DNA from: Brumimicrobium glaciale
Lineage (GTDB): Bacteria; Bacteroidota; Bacteroidia; Flavobacteriales_D; Crocinitomicaceae
Length of the DNA stretch: 64,000 nt
Assembly (NCBI RefSeq): GCF_004152935.1
Contig: NZ_SETE01000002.1
Location: 186,001-250,000 of the forward strand
Direction of reading: 5' to 3'
Shown here: piece by piece, positions 17,509-26,075 of the stretch
Position numbering within the stretch: position 1 is the first letter of the stretch
Layout: the number at the start of each line of letters is the position of its first letter
The notes under the pieces: model-generated
What the model was told of the DNA's origin: nothing
The model's database searches: none
What the model saw: only the letters and a program-made list of their open reading frames with translations
Program-made: the position numbers and the translations under genes

Positions 17509-19197
17509 ATGAAATCAATAACTTTAATATTCCTTTTCTCTCTCTTTTTAACTTTTTCTTTCGGTCAAAACAATGCCAATCCATTTGAATTATCCAACTT
17601 TGAAATCAAAGAAAAAAAGGTTAAAAAAATAACGGAATATGACGGTGATAATGCATTGGTAAAGTTTGGAAAGTATGACGAACAAGGAAATCAAATTTAC
17701 TTTAAAGAAGACAATAGAATTATTGAATTTGAATTAGACTATGACCCAAATGGATATCTAACTAAGGAAATAGCCACTGGTCTTAACTATGAAATCATCC
17801 TCAAAAGGGAAATAGTTCTAAATCAATCTGGAAAAGTAGATTCAGTAATTTATAATCTCCCGCTGCCAATGTATTATGAAGGATTTTCAGAAAAATACAT
17901 TTATAACAAGGATGGTTCAAACAAAAGCATTATTGTATATGAACTTCCAGAGAAAAGAAAGCTCTTTCAATACAATTATACTTACAATTCCGATAAAAAG
18001 TTAAAAACGCTTCAAACTTTAGGTTTTGGTGATGAAGGAACTCAAAATTATTTCAAAAAAGAATTTGAGTATTTTGAGAATGGAAGTATGAAGATTGTTT
18101 CACAAATCACAGAGAATGGCGACACTATTTCTATATCTTCTTATAATATTGATGGAGAATTGATTAACGAAAAAATTTCAATCTATTATACTACCCCAAA
18201 TGGATACTTGTACTCTCCTATTCTTTATGCTGAAGCTTTAAAAGATTTAGAAACCCCACTAACTACATTTTCGATTGTCACAAATATAAACCGTAAAAAA
18301 GATGATCAGAATTACTTAATGAATATAGATCACAGTTATAAAGGTGGAAATTTAATCAAATCAGTTCAAGCCTACATAAATGGAGATAAGGTTTATAAGA
18401 TGGCTGAAATCAATTTCACATATAATTATGTAAATGAATTGGTTGAGAAAACCACTATCAATTTCAATAAGCCAGACACAACAATAGTAAGTTACAAGCA
18501 AAATCAGGGACAAAAGCGTATTGATTTGAATCAAAAATCTAGATCTTATGTTTTGATTAATAAAAACCCAAGACTAGAATTATCAGTTGAATCCTTTCTT
18601 CAACAATGGGAATGTAAAACGATTACGACCTATGATTCATTATTAAACACTGTAACAAAAGAAAGGTATTGTTTAGAAGAAGGAATATATCCTAATGATC
18701 CTGAGAAAGTAACAGTTGCTAAATTTGATTCGAAAAATCGCCAAATCAACGAAAAATCGTATTTGGAGTCAAGAAAAGCAGACCAAAACACCTCATATAC
18801 TTTTTCAGAAAACGGATCACTTGTTGAATATCAATATAACGGACTCTACTGGAAGTATTATTACAACTCAACAGATTCAGTACTTACAAAACAAGCATAT
18901 TACTCGGACAGTATCTATGAGAATATGATTGCGTTTTTCACTTATAAATATGATACTTCAGGAAATTATGAGGTGAAATTAACTTATTCAGACAAAGAAA
19001 ATAAAAATCCAAACAATCCAATCTTACATCAATTTGATGCAGAAGGAAAAATACTAAAGCAAGAATGGGAAAGCTATAAAGGATCAGATAAAGGAACGAT
19101 GACATTCATTTACAATGAAATGGGCCTTTGCATCGAAGAGATTTTTGAAAGAGGAAGTGATGGTTTTGTTACTCAATATGTTTATGAATTTTATTAG
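17509..19197 (+). CDS. exported YD-repeat-like protein
   Basis: A 562-residue protein with signal peptide MKSITLIFLFSLFLTFSFGQ. The mature part is full of short beta-hairpin units of the form K-x-x-x-x-Y-D-x-x-G-N/Y-x-x (TEYDGDNALVKFGKYDEQGN, DYDPNGYLTKE, KYDTSGNYEVKLTYSD, KFDSKNRQINEKSY), which resemble RHS/YD repeats. There is no RHS core box and no C-terminal toxin, and the protein ends in a repeat (FERGSDGFVTQYVYEFY). It is most likely a periplasmic or surface protein of the family often annotated as hypothetical in Bacteroidota. Function unknown. Confidence 0.65.
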   Translation: MKSITLIFLFSLFLTFSFGQNNANPFELSNFEIKEKKVKKITEYDGDNALVKFGKYDEQGNQIYFKEDNRIIEFELDYDPNGYLTKEIATGLNYEIILKREIVLNQSGKVDSVIYNLPLPMYYEGFSEKYIYNKDGSNKSIIVYELPEKRKLFQYNYTYNSDKKLKTLQTLGFGDEGTQNYFKKEFEYFENGSMKIVSQITENGDTISISSYNIDGELINEKISIYYTTPNGYLYSPILYAEALKDLETPLTTFSIVTNINRKKDDQNYLMNIDHSYKGGNLIKSVQAYINGDKVYKMAEINFTYNYVNELVEKTTINFNKPDTTIVSYKQNQGQKRIDLNQKSRSYVLINKNPRLELSVESFLQQWECKTITTYDSLLNTVTKERYCLEEGIYPNDPEKVTVAKFDSKNRQINEKSYLESRKADQNTSYTFSENGSLVEYQYNGLYWKYYYNSTDSVLTKQAYYSDSIYENMIAFFTYKYDTSGNYEVKLTYSDKENKNPNNPILHQFDAEGKILKQEWESYKGSDKGTMTFIYNEMGLCIEEIFERGSDGFVTQYVYEFY

Positions 19198-19736
19198 AGT
19201 GTCGATTCTATAATTTCAATTCTATTTTGTAATTAACACGAGGTTTTTGATTTATCTCAAGAATAGTAAAGCCAACTTCAAAGAACTGATTAATAATAAG
19301 GTAAAAAAAATGCTCCTATTGACGATACTTATTACTTCTGCAACTGTCAAGCAAATTACTAAAGCTTACGCATTAAGTTTTCAATCGAAATCACGGATTG
19401 AGAATTCAGTATCAGTTTAGTTTATATATCTTCTTCATTTTTTAATATTGAGTCACTAACTGAGCCACTATGGACTGAAATCACCATAAGTTCAAATGAG
19501 AATAAAATTCTATAACTGTCAAAATATTTAGATGTTAGATTTTAGAAAATTGAATATTATGTCCTTTGTCTATGATCTAAATTCTATTGTTAGATATAAA
19601 GCTTTTTAGAAGCTAATACTAGATGCACAAATGTGCTCATGGTTATAACTATTTCTGGTACCAATGAAATTTTTATCGATATTTTAACCAGTAAATCGAT
19701 AAAAAAGGAGATTCCTCGGCATTTTAGTACTTTTAA

Positions 19737-19952
19737 ATATTACAAAGGAAACTGCAAGAATTTTGTGAAATAGAAGCATCCGTAGAATTTGAAACCAATT
19801 TTGAAAAAGGAGATAAATTAGACAGTAAATTCAGTAAGATCGCAAAAGCACTTCACAGTAAAAAAAATGAGCGACAAAAATTACACTTATTCATTGATAA
19901 TCAAAATAAAAGGACAAGTTATATAAACTATAAAATTAAGTATTTATTCTGA
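19737..19952 (+). pseudogene. startless 71-residue coding remnant
   Basis: The frame is open from 19737 to a TGA at 19950-19952 and reads, in part, RKLQEFCEIEASVEFETNFE and KGDKLDSKFSKIAKALHSKK, which has protein-like composition. There is no ATG, GTG or TTG in a position to start it sensibly. It is probably the C-terminal end of a lost gene; no family recognised. Confidence 0.25.
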
Positions 19953-20300
19953 AAATAATTTAACAATTTTAGACTTCATAAATAAAAATATAAAACTTAT
20001 TATTTGACTACTTTTAAATCACAAATCTCCTATAAGTTAAGCCATCACTGAATTTTATAATTTAAGTTAAAAACAAATATTTTTGAATAAAACTTAAAAT
20101 AAATATTCAATATATAATTAATTTTAGTTACTTTTAAAGGGATAAAGTATTGTATTCGAATCATATATTTACTGAAACACTATACTTATAGATTGGCTTC
20201 CAGCTTAATTTTTAAAATCACAGATTTTTAAATAATTAAACTTCAAACTTCCGAAATTTTATAGAAGTTTCCGAATCCAATTATAAAATGAAACCATTTG

Positions 20301-20328
20301 AAAAGCTATACAAATAGCTCTTTTTTTT
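20301..20328 (+). terminator. hairpin with T-run ahead of the amine cluster
   Basis: AAAAGCTAT-acaa-ATAGCT followed by C and eight T. It is a plausible rho-independent terminator on the plus strand, although the nearest intact upstream plus-strand gene ends over 1 kb earlier, which again suggests that a gene has been lost between. Confidence 0.45.
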
Positions 20329-20419
20329 GCCTTTAAAAAGTACATTTTAGTTCCATACATTTAAAAAGCATGGCCTGTCGATTTAAAGCTTAATATGAAT
20401 TATAATACAGATTTAATAA

Positions 20420-21733
20420 ATGAAAAATGATAAAACACATTCTCTTGAATTACTTGAGAGGAGAAAAAAGATAGTAGCAAACGGAGTTGGAGTATTCAAT
20501 ACAGCAACCGTTGCACACGCTAAAGGAGCAATCATTACAGATCTTGATGGCAATGAACTTATAGACTTTGCTGGTGGAATTGGAGTTGTCAATGCTGGTC
20601 ACTGTCCAGAACCAGTTGTTGCTGCGATTAGAGAACAAGCTGGGAAATTTCTACACACGAGCTTCAACGTGGTGACTTACGAGCCTTACATTGAATTATG
20701 TGAAGAATTGGTTGAAATTCTTCCACACGGAGAACATACCAAAGCGATGTTAGTGAGTACAGGCGCTGAAGCAGTTGAGAATGCTATAAAAATAGCTAGA
20801 CAAGCCACTAAACGCCAAGCAGTAATCTGCTTTACTGGTGCTTATCACGGTCGAACAATGATGGCGATGTCTTTAACGAGTAAAATAACCTACAAACCAG
20901 ATTGTGGTCCATTTGCTCCAGAAGTTTACCGCCTGCCCTTTCCAAACGTATACCGTTATAAAGGACAAAGAGATGAAGACACTTTTATAGATGACGAATT
21001 ACACAGGTTACATGAAAGTATACTTAACACAGTTGACTTTAACTGCCTTGCTGCTATAATTATAGAGCCAATTCAAGGAGAAGGTGGTTTTAATCCGGTT
21101 CCAAAAAGGTATTTGCAAGGACTTCGTGATTTTTGTGATCAATACGGAGTTATGTTAATCATGGACGAAGTGCAAAGTGGATTCTGCAGAACTGGTCATT
21201 GGGCAAGTTGGCAACATTATGGTATTACTCCAGACATAAGTACTTATGCGAAATCTATGGGTTCTGGACTTCCAATTGCAGCAGTTTTAGGACGCGCTGA
21301 GATTATGGACGCTGCAGCTGGTGGATCCATTGGAGGAACTTATATCGGAAGTCCAATTTGCTGTGTTGCATCTTTAGCAACCATAAAATACATGAAAGAA
21401 ATCGATCTGAACAAAAAAGCATTGGTTGTTGGTAAAACAATCATGGATCGACTAAATAAATTAAAGGAAGAATATCCCTCAATTGGTGATGTGCGTGGCG
21501 TTGGAGCAATGATAGGAATTGAATTTGTTAAAAACAATGATCCTAAACAGCCAGATGCCGAAATATGCACAGAAATCATAAAAGGATGTTCAGAAAACGG
21601 ATTAATCATGATAAGTGCAGGTACACATAAAAATATTATTCGCATATTATCACCATTGGTAATCACTCCAGAACAACTAGATAAAGGGTTATCGATATTC
21701 GAAAACCAAATTAAAAAAGCTTCAAACAAATAA
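20420..21733 (+). CDS. gabT: class III aminotransferase, 4-aminobutyrate type
   Basis: A 437-residue PLP enzyme with all class III marks: the cofactor region LVSTGAEAVENAIKIAR near residue 110, ITGA/YHGRT-like AYHGRTMMAMSLT, the acidic pair in IMDEVQSGFCRTGHW (about 245-260) and the Schiff-base Lys278 in TYAKSMGSGLPIA. The motif set and length fit 4-aminobutyrate:2-oxoglutarate transaminase, which makes succinate semialdehyde and glutamate; related enzymes act on putrescine, ornithine or other omega-amines, so the symbol is provisional. It opens an eight-gene plus-strand cluster and is followed after two bases by the nitrilase-family gene. A semialdehyde dehydrogenase closes the cluster, supporting an omega-amine catabolic role. 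Confidence 0.82.
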   Translation: MKNDKTHSLELLERRKKIVANGVGVFNTATVAHAKGAIITDLDGNELIDFAGGIGVVNAGHCPEPVVAAIREQAGKFLHTSFNVVTYEPYIELCEELVEILPHGEHTKAMLVSTGAEAVENAIKIARQATKRQAVICFTGAYHGRTMMAMSLTSKITYKPDCGPFAPEVYRLPFPNVYRYKGQRDEDTFIDDELHRLHESILNTVDFNCLAAIIIEPIQGEGGFNPVPKRYLQGLRDFCDQYGVMLIMDEVQSGFCRTGHWASWQHYGITPDISTYAKSMGSGLPIAAVLGRAEIMDAAAGGSIGGTYIGSPICCVASLATIKYMKEIDLNKKALVVGKTIMDRLNKLKEEYPSIGDVRGVGAMIGIEFVKNNDPKQPDAEICTEIIKGCSENGLIMISAGTHKNIIRILSPLVITPEQLDKGLSIFENQIKKASNK

Positions 21734-21735
21734 TT

Positions 21736-22680
21736 ATGAAACCATTCGCAATTGCCGGGATCCAAATGAAGGTATCCGCTGTCGCTTCCAATGTGGAAAT
21801 GATGAAACTTAAAATTGATATTACCATGAATCTCTATCCTTGGATAGAAATGATCATGTTTAGTGAATTATGTGCTTTTGGTCCTTTGACGCACCATGCA
21901 CAAGCGATTCCAAACAATTTTGAAGCAGAAATGCAAGCCAAAGCCAAACAATATGGTATTTGGTTACTACCGGGTTCTATCTTCGAAAAAAGTGAAGATA
22001 AAATTTACAATACTGCTTGTGTTATCAATCCAGAAGGAGAAATAATCAAGCGTTACAGAAAAATGTTCCCATTCTATCCTTATGAAACAGGAGTGACTCC
22101 TGGTAATGAATATTGTGTATTCGATGTGCCAGGTGTTGCCAGATTTGGAGTCTCTATTTGTTATGACATGTGGTTCCCTGAAACAATAAGAACATTAGTT
22201 ACAATGGGAGCTGAAGTAATTATGCACCCTACGATGTCGGGAACAATTGACAGAGATATTGAATTGTCGATTGTTAGAGCAATGGCATCCATCAACCAAT
22301 GTTATTTATTCGATGTAAACGGTTTAGATACAGGAGGATGTGGACGTTCAATTGTTTGTGGACCAGACGGAAGAGTTTTACATCAATCAGAAGGAACAGA
22401 GGAAATTATTCCTTTAGAACTCAATATTGAAAGAGCGAGAAGAAGTCGTGAATTGGGGATATTGAGATTAGGTCAGCCTTTAAAGAGCTTTAGAGATCAT
22501 TTGAAGACAGGATTATTCAATATCTATCAACCTAATGTCGCAACGCCTTATTTGGACTCCCTAGGACCATTAATTAAGCCAACTCGACTTGATACAATAA
22601 CAGAATTAACAATAAAAGAAAATGAGCTCATTCATAAAGAAGAAGATTCAATTCATTATAAAGGAGATGGAATAATATAA
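21736..22680 (+). CDS. nitrilase-superfamily amidohydrolase
   Basis: A 314-residue carbon-nitrogen hydrolase. The catalytic triad is visible: Glu44 in MIMFSELCAFG, Lys109 in KRYRKMFPFYPYE and Cys142 in GVSICYDMWFPE. Family members hydrolyse amides (N-carbamoylputrescine, omega-amides, aliphatic amides) or nitriles. The CYDMWFPE context is more amidase- than nitrilase-like. It is separated from the aminotransferase by two bases and is certainly co-transcribed with it. In this cluster it could hydrolyse a carbamoyl- or amide-linked amine, but the substrate cannot be read from the sequence. The C-terminal 60 residues (GLFNIYQPNVATPYLDSLG) extend beyond the core and may mediate oligomer contacts. 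Confidence 0.85.
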   Translation: MKPFAIAGIQMKVSAVASNVEMMKLKIDITMNLYPWIEMIMFSELCAFGPLTHHAQAIPNNFEAEMQAKAKQYGIWLLPGSIFEKSEDKIYNTACVINPEGEIIKRYRKMFPFYPYETGVTPGNEYCVFDVPGVARFGVSICYDMWFPETIRTLVTMGAEVIMHPTMSGTIDRDIELSIVRAMASINQCYLFDVNGLDTGGCGRSIVCGPDGRVLHQSEGTEEIIPLELNIERARRSRELGILRLGQPLKSFRDHLKTGLFNIYQPNVATPYLDSLGPLIKPTRLDTITELTIKENELIHKEEDSIHYKGDGII

Positions 22681-22744
22681 GAACACAGAAAATTCATAAA
22701 TAAAATTACAAGTACTCAATGCATTTAGGTTTTCGAGCAATTAA

Positions 22745-22837
22745 ATGAGTTTATTTTCTTTTTGCAAGACAAAATTTCCAATCATAGCATCAGTTAAGGT
22801 TTTAAATTTTAAAGCAAAGAAAAAGGAAAAGAAATAG
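22745..22837 (+). CDS. 30-residue lysine-rich micro-ORF (doubtful)
   Basis: ATG at 22745 opens a short frame ending FKAKKKEKK and a stop, in the only sizeable gap (22681-22893) of the amine cluster. Its basic tail resembles in composition the Lys/Ala tail of the ATP-grasp gene downstream. No ribosome-binding context or homology supports it; it may be chance or a remnant. Confidence 0.15.
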   Translation: MSLFSFCKTKFPIIASVKVLNFKAKKKEKK

Positions 22838-22893
22838 CTGAAAGCAAGAAAAGCTAAATGTAGAGAGTTTAACCACTAAAAACGAAATAAACA

Positions 22894-23295
22894 ATGGGAG
22901 GACAATCAATTAGTAAAAAGAGAGTAGCAATAAAAGATTACGTGAGTTGGTTTGAAATACCTGCCATTGATTTTGATCAAGCAGTGAGTTTCTACAATGA
23001 AATTTTTGGTATAGAAATGACACAAAACATTACAGATGTGAATGCTATGGCATTTTTCCCTGTAACATCAGGAATTGGTGGAGCGGTTATTTCAGGTCCA
23101 GGATCCATTCCTTCAGACAAAGGACCGTTGATTTATTTAAATGGCGGAAAGGATTTGAATACTATTTTAAATAAAGTGGAAGACGCTGGTGGTAGAATAA
23201 TTATGTCCAAAACTCTCATTAGTGAGGACGAAGGTTATTTTGCTATTTTCATTGATTCTCAGGGTAATAAACTCGCATTACATTCTAAAAACTAA
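22894..23295 (+). CDS. VOC (glyoxalase/bleomycin-resistance fold) protein
   Basis: A 133-residue protein with paired beta-alpha-beta-beta-beta modules: VSWFEIPAIDFDQAVSFYNE (first strand and helix), then a second module ending EGYFAIFIDSQGNKLALHSK. The D-x-x-G-N-x-x-x-x-H pattern is usual for VOC proteins whose His and Glu bind a metal. Function ranges from isomerases to dioxygenases, so nothing more precise can be said. It lies three bases before the GTG start of the decarboxylase, so the two are transcribed together. Confidence 0.85.
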   Translation: MGGQSISKKRVAIKDYVSWFEIPAIDFDQAVSFYNEIFGIEMTQNITDVNAMAFFPVTSGIGGAVISGPGSIPSDKGPLIYLNGGKDLNTILNKVEDAGGRIIMSKTLISEDEGYFAIFIDSQGNKLALHSKN

Positions 23296-23298
23296 TTT

Positions 23299-26043
23299 GT
23301 GGCTAAAAACAAAACAAAGAGTGCTCCTTATTACAACATAGGACAACTAAGGGTTGATTTTTGGAATAAACTAAAAATCCAAACTTCTGAACTTTCCCGT
23401 TGCAATAAAGGGTCGGTAAATGAAAAAGATCACAAACAAAGGATTAAAGAGCTTCTAAAAGATCTAAAAGGTGTCGAATGTTTTTTTGCATCTCCAGGAA
23501 AAGAACGGCTTAGTAAGTTGGAAAAAGCATATATAAATGAAGAGTTTACTTCATTGGCGAATTTAGTTCAAGAAACAACTAAACAATTAGTTGGTGATGG
23601 TTACAGAAGTAATCCTGAATTCATTGATTTTGATGAACACAGCATGGATTCCGTTGAAAATCATGAACAGCATAACAGCGTAAGAAAAAATCATTTTGAA
23701 GTGCTTTTCATTGATAATATATCTGAAAAAGAAGAAGTAAAATTAAAGGATACGCTAAAAAAGCTTCAAAATCCTAGTGATAATTTCACTTATGGCGTTG
23801 TCGTTCAGCGATCGTTTCAGGATGGACTCATAGCTTTGCTTTTCAATCACAACATTCAAGCAGTTGTTGTGCGCTATGCTCCACCCTATCGTTCAAAGAA
23901 TATTTCACCTTTAATTAAACCTTACATTGAGGAAATTGGTAAATATGATTATTCTTTAAAATCTGAAACTGATTTAGGCCCTATTATGGGTGAATTGATA
24001 AAAGAAATTCGTCCTGAACTAGATACTTATTATGTGACCGATACTTCTTTGGGTCAGCTTAAAGACAGTACCATTAAAGATTTTAGAAGAATTTTTTACC
24101 AAACTGAGGACATTCAAGAATTGCATTTAACAATCATGCGAGGAATTGCAGAGCGTTACAATACACCGTTCTTTTCTGCACTTGTAGAATACAGTAAAAA
24201 GCCAACTGGAATTTTTCACGCAATGCCTATTTCGAGAGGGAATTCCGTTTTTAAATCTAGGTGGATTAGTGATTTTGGTGAATTCTACGGACGAAATATG
24301 TTCTTAGCAGAAACATCTTCTACAACTGGGGGACTTGATTCTTTATTGCAACCCACTGGGCCAATAAAGAAAGCGCAAGAGATGGCAAGAGATGCTTATG
24401 GATCTTGCAATACATACTTCGTAACTAACGGAACATCAACCGCAAATAAGATCGTAATGCAAGGATTGGTTAAACCCAATGATGTTGTGTTAATTGATAG
24501 AGATTGTCATAAATCTCACCATTATGGATTGGTTTTAGCAGGCGCTTATCCAGTTTATTTAGACTCCTATCCTATCGAAGAATACTCGATGTATGGAGCT
24601 GTTCCTTTAGAACAAATTAAAACTAAAATGCTTCAGCTGAAAGATGCTGGAAGATTAGATAAAGTCAAAATGTTGCTTTTAACGAATTGTACTTTTGACG
24701 GTCTAGTGTACAATGTTGAGCGCGTAATGGAACAAGTACTTGCCATTAAGCCTGACATGATATTCTTATGGGATGAAGCTTGGTTTGCATTCGCTGGTTT
24801 TGGTTATGATTATCGTCAAAGAACTGGAATGTTTGTTGCCAAAAAATTACGCAAAAAATACAGTACACCAGCTTATAAAAGACAATATGCTGAACACATT
24901 AAAGGATTAAAAGAAGGTGAACAAGCTCTGATGCCGGATCCAGAAAAAGTTAGAATCCGCGTATATGCAACTCAAAGTACTCACAAAACATTGAGTAGTT
25001 TCAGACAAGGTTCTATGATTCATATTTGGGATGAAGATTTCAGAAGAAAAACAGAGAATACTTTCTTAGAAGCTTATATGACGCACACTTCTACCTCACC
25101 AAATTACCAAATGTTGGCTTCTTTGGACATTGGAAGACGACAAGTTCAACTCGAAGGATTTGAGTTGGTGGAGAAAAGTATAGAAATGGCAATGGTTTTG
25201 CGTGCAAAAATCACGGATAATCCTCAATTAAGTAAGTATTTCGAAGTATTGACAGTGAGTGATTTTATTCCAAATGAATTTCGCCAAACTGGACTCAATG
25301 AGTATTATACGCAAAAATCAGGTTGGAACAGAATGTACGAAGCTTGGAAAAGTGATGAATTCGTTTTAGATCCAACTAAAATCACATTATACATAGGGAA
25401 AACTGGTGTTGATGGTGATACTTTTAAAAATAAGTATCTAATGGATAAATTTAATATCCAAATTAACAAGACATCACGTAATACCGTTCTTTTCATGACC
25501 AATATTGGAACAACAAAAGGAAGTATAACTTACTTAACCAATGCTTTGTTGCGAATTGCTGATGAATTGGATGAAGAATACAAATCATTGAACGATAAGG
25601 AAATAGAAATAAGAGAGAAAAGGATTTATTCCTTAACAAAAGAAGTTCCACCTCTCCCCGATTTTAGTTATTTCCACAACTCTTTCCGCGCTGTACCGGG
25701 TGTTCCTGGAGGAAATTTGCGTGAAGCATTTTTCTTGGCTTACGAAGAAGATAATTATGAATATGTTCCTTTAAATGAATGCTTAAAAGTTATGGAAACA
25801 GGAAGAGCTTTAGTAGCTTCTACCTTTGTGATTCCTTATCCACCAGGATTTCCAGTTCTCGTTCCAGGTCAAGTAATAAGTAAGGAAATCGTCAATTTTA
25901 TGACTGCATTAGATGTCAGTGAAATTCATGGTTACCGAGCAGACTTAGGAATTAGAGTTTTTAAAGAGAAAGTGCTTGACAGACATAAAGTGATTACCTC
26001 AATTGGTGGAATGTCCACGGGTAAGGGTAAGACTAAGAAATAA
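23299..26043 (+). CDS. long Orn/Lys/Arg-type PLP decarboxylase
   Basis: A 914-residue protein with a GTG start three bases after the VOC stop. Residues about 100-330 form an N-terminal wing/linker region; the PLP core follows with SSTTGGLDSLLQPTGPIKKA, NTYFVTNGTSTANKIVMQGL, DRDCHKSHHYGLVLAGA, WDEAWFAFAGF and the Schiff-base Lys563 in ATQSTHKTLSSFRQGSMIH. These are the marks of group III Orn/Lys/Arg decarboxylases. The enzyme should remove the carboxyl of a basic amino acid to give agmatine, cadaverine or putrescine; which one is not clear. It is over 150 residues longer than the E. coli inducible enzymes, mostly in the N-terminal third. Upstream amidase and downstream ligase and hydrolases imply that the amine is processed further, not just exported for acid resistance. 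Confidence 0.85.
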   Translation: MAKNKTKSAPYYNIGQLRVDFWNKLKIQTSELSRCNKGSVNEKDHKQRIKELLKDLKGVECFFASPGKERLSKLEKAYINEEFTSLANLVQETTKQLVGDGYRSNPEFIDFDEHSMDSVENHEQHNSVRKNHFEVLFIDNISEKEEVKLKDTLKKLQNPSDNFTYGVVVQRSFQDGLIALLFNHNIQAVVVRYAPPYRSKNISPLIKPYIEEIGKYDYSLKSETDLGPIMGELIKEIRPELDTYYVTDTSLGQLKDSTIKDFRRIFYQTEDIQELHLTIMRGIAERYNTPFFSALVEYSKKPTGIFHAMPISRGNSVFKSRWISDFGEFYGRNMFLAETSSTTGGLDSLLQPTGPIKKAQEMARDAYGSCNTYFVTNGTSTANKIVMQGLVKPNDVVLIDRDCHKSHHYGLVLAGAYPVYLDSYPIEEYSMYGAVPLEQIKTKMLQLKDAGRLDKVKMLLLTNCTFDGLVYNVERVMEQVLAIKPDMIFLWDEAWFAFAGFGYDYRQRTGMFVAKKLRKKYSTPAYKRQYAEHIKGLKEGEQALMPDPEKVRIRVYATQSTHKTLSSFRQGSMIHIWDEDFRRKTENTFLEAYMTHTSTSPNYQMLASLDIGRRQVQLEGFELVEKSIEMAMVLRAKITDNPQLSKYFEVLTVSDFIPNEFRQTGLNEYYTQKSGWNRMYEAWKSDEFVLDPTKITLYIGKTGVDGDTFKNKYLMDKFNIQINKTSRNTVLFMTNIGTTKGSITYLTNALLRIADELDEEYKSLNDKEIEIREKRIYSLTKEVPPLPDFSYFHNSFRAVPGVPGGNLREAFFLAYEEDNYEYVPLNECLKVMETGRALVASTFVIPYPPGFPVLVPGQVISKEIVNFMTALDVSEIHGYRADLGIRVFKEKVLDRHKVITSIGGMSTGKGKTKK

Positions 26044-26075
26044 ACAATTGCATTAACAGATTAAAATAAAGAAAT

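Larger units (their letters stand above)
19198..20419. other. 1.2-kb AT-rich gap with decayed coding sequence
   Basis: No intact gene is visible. A stop-free segment at 19737-19952 (72 codons, no start codon) is listed separately. Around 19309-19420 there are short protein-like pieces in shifting frames. A hairpin with a T-run lies at 20301-20328, before the aminotransferase gene. The gap separates the accessory block of exported proteins from the amine cluster and looks like an old insertion/deletion site. Confidence 0.5.
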
